Assembly: GCA_038211505.1 (NCBI GenBank)
Contig: JBBQVO010000132.1
Location: forward strand, 1 to 9,508
Length of the DNA: 9,508 nucleotides
Direction of reading: 5' to 3'
DNA from: JBBQVO01 sp038211505
GTDB taxonomy: Bacteria; Chloroflexota; Dehalococcoidia; DSTF01; JACRBR01
Positions 4,413 to 9,508 of this stretch are shown in pieces. Below the pieces are notes generated by a model. It did not search any database, was not told the DNA's origin, and saw nothing but the letters and a program-made list of their open reading frames with translations. The position numbers and the translations under genes are program-made. How positions within the stretch are numbered: position 1 is the stretch's first letter; the number at the start of each line of letters is the position of its first letter.

Positions 4413-5492
4413 TTAGCGGGGGCGGCGGCGGCGGTCGAAGCGGTCGACGAGGACGGGCTCTTTGTCGCCGTAATGGACGGCGAAGGTGAAGAACCAGCCG
4501 GCGACGCCGAGCATGATCGCCGCCAGGAAGAAGATCCAGCGCCACCACTGGGTGCCGGGCGGGTTGTTACCGGCGCTCGGCAGACCGTTGGCGCGGCCCG
4601 CTTGCGACGGATCGACGCCGCCACCCGCGGACTGCGGCGGCTTCCCCTTGTTCGAATCATCGACGACGGTGATGCGCGGCGTCGACGTCGCGACCGCCGT
4701 GCTGCTCGCGACGGGCGTCGCGCTGCTCGCGGCGGGTGTCGGCGTCAGCGTGGGCGTGCTCGTCGCCGGAGTGCCGGTGGCGACTGGCGTCGTTGTCGTC
4801 GTCGTATCGGGCGTTTCGGTGGCGGGCGGCGTACCGGTTGTCGTCGGCGCCGGTGTGTCCGTTGCCACGGGCGTCCCCGTCGTCGTCGGCTGCGGCGTAT
4901 TCGTCGGCAGGCTCGTCGGCGTTGTCGTGGATGTCGGCACGGCTTGTCCGACGGCCAGCACGGCGGCGGATCCGGAGGGTGTGCTCGCCACCTGCGTCGC
5001 ATCGGTGAACGCCTTCAGCGACCAGGCGATGTTGGCGTTGCCGACGGCGATCGCCTGGAACTGCACCGTCGCGATCGTGCCGTTGCCGCTGGCGACGCCG
5101 GATGTCAGCGCGTAGTGATAGTTGATCGTCCCGGCTGCGGCGTCGTTCTGCAGCACCGAACCGGTCGCGGTCGTGCCGGGAAACGCGCCGGGCAGGATCT
5201 GCACGCCGCCGGCGCCGCTGTCCGCATCGACGACCTGCACGACGACCGGGTTGTACGTAACCGCGAGCTGCACTTCGTGGATGTTCGCGCCGCCGCTGAC
5301 ATCGAGCGTGATCGAGATGCTGTCGCCATTGTTGATCGATGAGTTGCCGGGGCTCATCGAGAGCGAGCCGACGGGCGCGGCGCTGGCCGTTCGCGCGCCG
5401 CCGCCAATGATTGCGGCGCAGAGCAGCGCCACAGCTCCCGCGATGGAGAGCCGCGCGAAGACGGGTGCGCGACGAAGATGCGATCCTTGCAT
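4413..5492 (-). CDS. Secreted cohesin-domain protein with Thr/Pro-rich stalk and C-terminal membrane anchor
   Basis: The start at 5492 (MQGSHLRRAPV) is chosen because GGGAGGAG lies four bases upstream. The frame is open further, to an ATG at 5582, but that extension would precede a signal peptide. The product is 359 residues. It has a signal peptide (1-38, cleavage after TASA) and a cohesin-type beta-sandwich (about 43-182) with SLSMSPGNSSINNGDSISI, VQLAVTYNPVVVQVVDAD and TIATVQFQAIAVGNANI. A stalk made almost only of Thr, Pro, Ser and Ala follows (about 184-272), then a Gly/Asn/Pro spacer with LPSAG (304-308), a membrane span (about 319-340) and a basic tail ending RRRRPR. Cohesins bind dockerins in cellulosomes, but single cohesin-like domains are also common outside cellulosomes, and no dockerin is seen here. 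The topology suggests display on the cell surface. It is divergent from a GT-C glycosyltransferase, and the Thr-rich stalk is a plausible O-glycosylation target. That link is inference. Confidence 0.88.
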   Translation of the reverse strand: MQGSHLRRAPVFARLSIAGAVALLCAAIIGGGARTASAAPVGSLSMSPGNSSINNGDSISITLDVSGGANIHEVQLAVTYNPVVVQVVDADSGAGGVQILPGAFPGTTATGSVLQNDAAAGTINYHYALTSGVASGNGTIATVQFQAIAVGNANIAWSLKAFTDATQVASTPSGSAAVLAVGQAVPTSTTTPTSLPTNTPQPTTTGTPVATDTPAPTTTGTPPATETPDTTTTTTPVATGTPATSTPTLTPTPAASSATPVASSTAVATSTPRITVVDDSNKGKPPQSAGGGVDPSQAGRANGLPSAGNNPPGTQWWRWIFFLAAIMLGVAGWFFTFAVHYGDKEPVLVDRFDRRRRPR

Positions 5493-5692
5493 ATCGCTCC
5501 TCCCGTCCGTATCGAACATCGCAACGTGCGGCGGCAAGGTGCTGGCACCCAGCCCGCGCGCATCGAGGGTCTGCGCACGCATGAATAGGGGTTTGCACCC
5601 CGGTCGGGCGCGGGGAGACGTGTAGTATCATCTCCCCGAATCCCGCCTCGCCCGCGGCCTGCGCAACCCGGCACCGCCGACGGAGATGCCGC
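5493..5692. promoter_or_regulatory. Divergent intergenic region with a hairpin at 5611-5638
   Basis: These 200 bases must carry the promoters of both the cohesin gene (leftward) and the glycosyltransferase operon (rightward). CGGGGAGA (5611-5618) and TCTCCCCG (5631-5638) form an 8-bp stem around a 12-base loop. The loop contains TAGTAT (5623-5628), a reasonable -10 for the rightward operon, though no good -35 is seen at the right distance. A strong Shine-Dalgarno precedes each gene. Promoter positions are otherwise not resolved. Confidence 0.4.
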
Positions 5693-7366
5693 TTGAGCAC
5701 GAACCCCCTCTCGACCACGAGCACGCCAGCGACGCGCCTCGCTACAAGCGAGCGGGCGTCGGGCGCATCGTCGCGGGTCGTTGCGCTCAGCCGCTGGATC
5801 GCCGCCGAACGCGTCGACATCGCGATCGTCACCTGCATCACGCTCGTCGCGGCGGTCCTGCGCTTCTGGCATCTCGGCACGGTGCCGCTCGGCCTGCATG
5901 GCGACGAAGCGTGGACGGGCATCGACGCGCGGCGAATCCTCGACGAAGGCTGGATCGGCGTCTACGTCCAGAGCGCGCTGGGGCAGCCAACCGGCCCGCT
6001 GTACTTCACAGCGCTGCTCTTCAAGTTCTTCCCCGACACGACGACCACGCTGCGCGTCTCGATGGCGATCTTTGGCGTGGCGACGATCCCGCTGGCGTAT
6101 CTCGCCTTCGCGACGATGTTCAATCGCACGGCGGCCGCCATCGGCGCATCGCTGCTGGCGCTGATGATGTGGCACCTGCACCTGAGCCGGACGGGCTTCA
6201 TGGTGATCGCCTGGCCGTTCGCTGAGATGCTCGTGCTGTGGCTGCTGTTCCTGGCGATGCGGCGTCGCAGCGTCTGGCTGTTCGTGGCGGCGGGCGCGGC
6301 GCACGGCCTCGGCTTCTATACCTATAACGTCTATACGGCGTTCGCCTTCGTGCCGTTCGTCGCGCTGATCTGGATGTTCTTCGCCGAGCCGGGGCGCGCG
6401 CGCAAGGTGCAGGTCCTGCGGTTCGCCGCCGTGTTCGCCTTCGTGACATTGCTCGTCGCAATGCCGCTGATCCGTTACGTCACGGACAATCTCGACCAGT
6501 ATCGCGAGCACCAGCAGGTGGTGGGCCTCACCGACTCGGTGGAGTGGAAGCGGGCCGATGCCAGCGATCGCCTCCACATCTTGTGGGATCGTGGGCGCGA
6601 GTGGGAGCGCGGCCTGATCTACGGCAACCGCCCGGATCTCGGCGATGGGCTGGCGACACAGGATCACCCGGTCGTCAGCCCCGTCGTGCTGCTGCTGGCA
6701 TGCGGCGGCATCGGCATGGCGCTTTCCCGCGTGAACAAGCCAGAGTATGCAATCCTGATCGCCGGCGTGCTGTTCTTACCGTCGGGCGCGCTGCTGACGA
6801 TCGGCGACGGGCTCTTCCGGCGCACGCTCGGCCTCGCGCCGTTCGTCGCGATCCTCGCGGCGCTGCCGCTAGCCTGGTTGTGGCAGCGCGCGTCGAAGTT
6901 GCAACCGCGCGCGCGTTACGCCATCTTTGCGGCGGTCCTGCTGGTGCCGATCTACACCGGCGCGCGCACCACGTATCAGTACTTCGGTCCGGTGCAGGAC
7001 ACGGAGGACGTGAAGTACGTCTACCCGTATCAATTTGATGCGGCGTCGCGGTACATGAACGATCTCCCTCACGGCACGTATGTCTACCTCTACTCCGACC
7101 GTTGGAGCTTCGATTACGAGACGCGTCGCTTCCTGGCGCCGAACGCCAAGGGCGAGGACCGATCGTTCGAGTTCCGCGAGCTGCCGGCGGGTGGGAGCGC
7201 CGCGCCACTGAACCCCGTGATCGGCCGCGCGAAGCCCGTAGTCTTCGTCTTCCTCGGTCCGTACCTCGACGGGATCGATGAGGTGATGAAGCGGTATCCG
7301 GGTGGCGCCGTCACCGAATCGACGCGCGATGGCGAGACGCTGTTCCGCGCATACGCGGTGCAGTGA
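5693..7366 (+). CDS. Multi-spanning GT-C glycosyltransferase (PMT/ArnT-like, GT39/PMT_2 type)
   Basis: A 557-residue integral membrane protein of the family that transfers sugars from polyprenyl-phosphate donors on the outer side of the membrane. A 40-residue Ser/Thr-rich cytoplasmic start is followed by the first span (about 42-58). The first external loop carries LGLHGDEAWTG with Asp71-Glu72, the acidic pair expected of the GT-C active site. About ten further spans follow, among them 122-142, 147-160, 167-188, 193-208, 213-230, 242-260, 329-345, 353-369, 378-397 and 408-422. A soluble C-terminal domain of about 130 residues (from YQYFGPVQDTEDV) ends the protein. The start is TTG, supported by GGAG seven bases upstream (5682-5685). 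Its TGA overlaps the GTG of the debranching-enzyme gene, so the two are translationally coupled. The acceptor cannot be read from sequence; a surface glycan or the neighbouring Thr-rich cohesin protein are candidates. Family assignment is good, specificity unknown. Confidence 0.87.
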   Translation: MSTNPLSTTSTPATRLATSERASGASSRVVALSRWIAAERVDIAIVTCITLVAAVLRFWHLGTVPLGLHGDEAWTGIDARRILDEGWIGVYVQSALGQPTGPLYFTALLFKFFPDTTTTLRVSMAIFGVATIPLAYLAFATMFNRTAAAIGASLLALMMWHLHLSRTGFMVIAWPFAEMLVLWLLFLAMRRRSVWLFVAAGAAHGLGFYTYNVYTAFAFVPFVALIWMFFAEPGRARKVQVLRFAAVFAFVTLLVAMPLIRYVTDNLDQYREHQQVVGLTDSVEWKRADASDRLHILWDRGREWERGLIYGNRPDLGDGLATQDHPVVSPVVLLLACGGIGMALSRVNKPEYAILIAGVLFLPSGALLTIGDGLFRRTLGLAPFVAILAALPLAWLWQRASKLQPRARYAIFAAVLLVPIYTGARTTYQYFGPVQDTEDVKYVYPYQFDAASRYMNDLPHGTYVYLYSDRWSFDYETRRFLAPNAKGEDRSFEFRELPAGGSAAPLNPVIGRAKPVVFVFLGPYLDGIDEVMKRYPGGAVTESTRDGETLFRAYAVQ

Positions 7367-9390
7367 GCACGATCGTCAGCGTCGGCCGCGAGATCTGTGG
7401 CGACTTCGATGCCGCGTTACGCCGCGAGTGGCTCGTGACGAACGGCCTCGGCGGCTACGCCTCGGGCACGCTCGCCGGCGTCAACACGCGCGGCTATCAC
7501 GGGCTGCTGGTCGCCGCGCTCGACCCGCGCACGGTGCTAGTTGCCGCCGCCGTCGAACACGCGACGTACGACGGCAATCGCTACGCACTTTCGTCGCACG
7601 AATACGCGGATGGCACGATCGACGGGCGCGGTTACGAGCATCTGGGGTCGTTCTCGCTCGACGGCATGCTGCCGGTGTGGACGTTCGCGCTGGCGGACGC
7701 GCTGCTCGAACGCCGCATCTGGATGCCGCACGGCGCGAACACGACGTACGTCATGTACCGTCTGCGCCGCGTGACGGTGGCGAGCGTCGATCTCGAGATT
7801 ACGCCGCTGATCACCTGCCGCGACTTTCACACGCTGGCGCGCGCCGGCGCGGCGCCGCGCATCGAAACTCTGCCGAAGCTTCCGAACGTGCGCGCGATCT
7901 TCGGCGAGCAGCAGATCCGCATGCTCGCGAGCGGCGGCATCTTCGATGAGCGCGGCGAGTGGTACTGGAACTTCCTTCACCGTGAAGAGCGGGCGCGCGG
8001 CCTCGGCGACATCGCTGATCTCTACGCGCCGGGCACGTTCCGTGCGACGCTCCGCCTCGGCGACACGCTGACGATCGCCTACAGCTGCGAAGACGGCGCG
8101 ATCGATCTCGACGGCGATCGCATGCTGGCGACCGCGCAGTCGCGGCAGCGCGAGCTGCTCGAGCGGGCCGATGCTGTCGATGCGGATCCGGTCGTGCAAC
8201 AGCTGACGCTCGCGGCCGATCAGTTCGTCGTCGAGCGCGCGCCCACGGCGGCTGGCTCCGTGCCTGGCACGACGATCATCGCCGGCTATCAATGGTTCAA
8301 CGATTGGGGGCGCGACACGATGATCGCGCTACCGGGCCTCACGCTGGCGACGGGCCGGCCCGCGGACGCGGCATCGATCCTCCCCGGCTTCGCGCCGTTC
8401 GTGCGCGACGGCTTGCTGCCGAACAATTTCCCGGATGCGGCCGGCGTCATCCCCGGCTACAACACCGTCGACGCGTCGCTCTGGTACGTCCTCGCGATTC
8501 AGTCGTATGTCGACGCGAGCGGCGACGGGGCGCTCGCCCGCGAACTCCTGCCCATCGTGCGCCAGATCATCGATGCGCACATCGCCGGCACACGCTACGG
8601 CATCGGCGTCGATGCGGCGGACGGGCTGTTGCGGGCGGGTGAGCCGGGTGTGCAGCTGACGTGGATGGATGCGAAGGTCGGCGACTGGGTGGTGACGCCG
8701 CGGATCGGCAAGCCGGTCGAGATCAACGCGCTCTGGTACAACGCGCTCTGCATCGCGGCGCGGCTGACAGCGCCCGACGATGCGAAGACGGCCGCGCACT
8801 ACGATGCGCTCGCCGATCGTGCGCGCGCGTCGTTCGTCCGACGCTTCGTGCGCGACGACGGCCGTGGCCTCGCCGACGTCGTCGACGGCCCAGACGTCGC
8901 CGGCGATGATCTCTCGATCCGTCCCAATCAGATCTTCGCCGTATCGCTGCCGCATCCGCTGCTCGACGGCGATCAGGCGAAGGACGTCGTGGACACCGTC
9001 GCGCGCGAACTGCTGACGACGATCGGCCTCCGATCGCTGAGCCGCGACGATCCGTCGTATCGCGGCGCATACGGTGGCGATCCACTGTCGCGCGACGGCG
9101 CGTATCACCAGGGCACTGTCTGGCCGTGGCTGCTCGGGCCGTTCGCCGAAGCGCATCATCGCGTCTACGGCGACGCGGCGGTCGCGCTCGCCTTCCTGCG
9201 CCCGCTCGCTCATCACCTCGCCGACGCCGGCCTCGGCACCATCTCCGAGATCGCCGACGGCGATCCGCCGCACACCCCCCGCGGCTGCATCGCCCAAGCG
9301 TGGAGCGTCGCGGAGACGCTGCGCGTCTGGCGGAAGCTCGTGTCCGCCGACTCCGAAACGCCGTCTGAGAACGTAGGGACGCAGCTTTAG
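7363..9390 (+). CDS. Amylo-alpha-1,6-glucosidase / glycogen debranching enzyme-type glycoside hydrolase
   Basis: A 675-residue cytoplasmic hydrolase (no signal peptide) expected to cleave alpha-1,6 branch residues of glycogen-like glucans. The N-terminal beta domain (about 1-280) opens with the diagnostic block EWLVTNGLGGYASGTLAGVNTRGYHGLLVAA in its usual place (about 22-52). The (alpha/alpha)6 catalytic domain follows with WFNDWGRDTM (Asp314, Arg317, Asp318), LPNNFPDAAGVIPGYNTVDAS, QLTWMDAKVGDW (Asp436), GKPVEINALWYNAL (Glu453), HQGTVWPWLLGPFAEAHH and DGDPPHTPRGCIAQAWSVAE. Order and length match bacterial GDE_N plus GDE_C proteins. The GTG start overlaps the upstream TGA (GTGA) without its own ribosome binding site, indicating coupling to the glycosyltransferase. 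Residues 669-675 (ENVGTQL) and the TAG stop are encoded by repeat copy C, just past the last conserved helix (LRVWRKL), so the ancestral stop was probably displaced. Family assignment is firm; whether the substrate is storage glycogen or another glucan is open. Confidence 0.95.
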   Translation: MSTIVSVGREICGDFDAALRREWLVTNGLGGYASGTLAGVNTRGYHGLLVAALDPRTVLVAAAVEHATYDGNRYALSSHEYADGTIDGRGYEHLGSFSLDGMLPVWTFALADALLERRIWMPHGANTTYVMYRLRRVTVASVDLEITPLITCRDFHTLARAGAAPRIETLPKLPNVRAIFGEQQIRMLASGGIFDERGEWYWNFLHREERARGLGDIADLYAPGTFRATLRLGDTLTIAYSCEDGAIDLDGDRMLATAQSRQRELLERADAVDADPVVQQLTLAADQFVVERAPTAAGSVPGTTIIAGYQWFNDWGRDTMIALPGLTLATGRPADAASILPGFAPFVRDGLLPNNFPDAAGVIPGYNTVDASLWYVLAIQSYVDASGDGALARELLPIVRQIIDAHIAGTRYGIGVDAADGLLRAGEPGVQLTWMDAKVGDWVVTPRIGKPVEINALWYNALCIAARLTAPDDAKTAAHYDALADRARASFVRRFVRDDGRGLADVVDGPDVAGDDLSIRPNQIFAVSLPHPLLDGDQAKDVVDTVARELLTTIGLRSLSRDDPSYRGAYGGDPLSRDGAYHQGTVWPWLLGPFAEAHHRVYGDAAVALAFLRPLAHHLADAGLGTISEIADGDPPHTPRGCIAQAWSVAETLRVWRKLVSADSETPSENVGTQL

Positions 9391-9484
9391 CTCCGTCCGT
9401 GTTTGGGGTGAGATAGTTACTCGTTGGCGAAGCAGACGTGGCGGCCGAGCCCGGACGGACCTGAAGGTACGTCCCTACTTTCTC
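9367..9484 (+). repeat. Dispersed inverted-repeat element, copy C, overlapping the debranching-enzyme 3' end
   Basis: The arms are 9367-9400 and 9451-9484, and the centre is 50 bases. Orientation and centre match copy A: both have GTGTTTGGG, CGTTGGCG and AGCAGAC in the same order. The left arm's TTTAG supplies the in-frame TAG stop of the debranching enzyme at 9388-9390. The right end reads ACTTTCTC where copy A has ACGTTCTC. The remaining 24 bases to the window edge hold nothing recognisable. The transcript of the operon would end in, or pass through, this long hairpin. Confidence 0.87.
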
Positions 9485-9508
9485 GATTGGAGCGTCTGAT
9501 CACCGCCA

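Noticed and set aside
4473..5342. Plus-strand open frames antisense to the cohesin protein, including a Val/Gly-rich frame (4486-5115)
   Set aside because: The Val/Gly-rich repeats are the complement of the Thr/Pro stalk codons. The cohesin frame has a signal peptide, domain, span and strong ribosome binding site.
4413..5492. Cellulosome scaffoldin
   Set aside because: There is only one cohesin-like domain, with no dockerin, cellulose-binding module or cellulase nearby. Single cohesin-type domains are widespread outside cellulosomes.
5354..6667. 437-codon minus-strand open frame opposite the glycosyltransferase and the cohesin signal region
   Set aside because: It is His/Arg/Glu-rich with no recognisable domain, and it overlaps two well-supported genes. 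It is explained by stop-poor complement of GC-rich coding DNA.
582..9484. Reading the three GTAGGGACG repeats as a CRISPR array or attachment sites
   Set aside because: The copies are kilobases apart, in mixed orientation and 116-118 bp long with inverted arms. There are no spacers, cas genes or integrase.

Overview
The window is GC-rich, densely coding bacterial DNA with strongly G/C-ending codons. Its repeat style (dispersed palindromic GTAGGGACG-type elements plus short CACGGAT, ACGAAGAGC and CCAGTTT tandems between genes), a cohesin-domain membrane protein and a GT-C/debranching-enzyme pair would suit a Chloroflexota bacterium. That placement is inference only; no rRNA or other phylogenetic marker is present.

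Layout. Positions 1-124 hold part of a minus-strand reading frame that runs off the left edge. It meets head-on, near 115-120, the C-terminal half of an enoyl-CoA hydratase/isomerase (plus strand, stop at 512) whose N-terminal half is absent. A 323-bp non-coding stretch follows, carrying a 9-bp tandem, dispersed element copy A and a 21-bp/7-bp tandem. Next come a fold-type I PLP aminotransferase (836-2134, +) and a lipoprotein of unrecognised family (2290-3057, +) whose first 16 codons lie in element copy B. A perfect hairpin at 3145-3170 separates these from a convergent minus-strand operon: an ArsR-type repressor (4064-3729) followed by an AHSA1/SRPBCC protein (3689-3192), driven by a near-consensus promoter in an AT-rich island. 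A second palindromic element (GTAGGGGCG type) sits at 4180-4285.

The right half is a divergent locus. On the minus strand (5492-4413) is a secreted cohesin-domain protein with a Thr/Pro-rich stalk and a C-terminal membrane anchor. On the plus strand, a multi-spanning GT-C glycosyltransferase of the PMT/ArnT type (5693-7366) overlaps by four bases an amylo-alpha-1,6-glucosidase-type debranching enzyme (7363-9390). The last seven residues and stop codon of the debranching enzyme lie inside element copy C (9367-9484).

The aminotransferase, the ArsR/AHSA1 pair and the right-hand glycan locus look functionally independent. The most unusual signal is the dispersed ~117-bp inverted-repeat element: three copies in 9 kb, two of which appear to supply coding ends (a start codon with signal-peptide n-region, and a C-terminus with stop codon) to neighbouring genes. 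No CRISPR array, tRNA, rRNA, integrase or defence system was seen.
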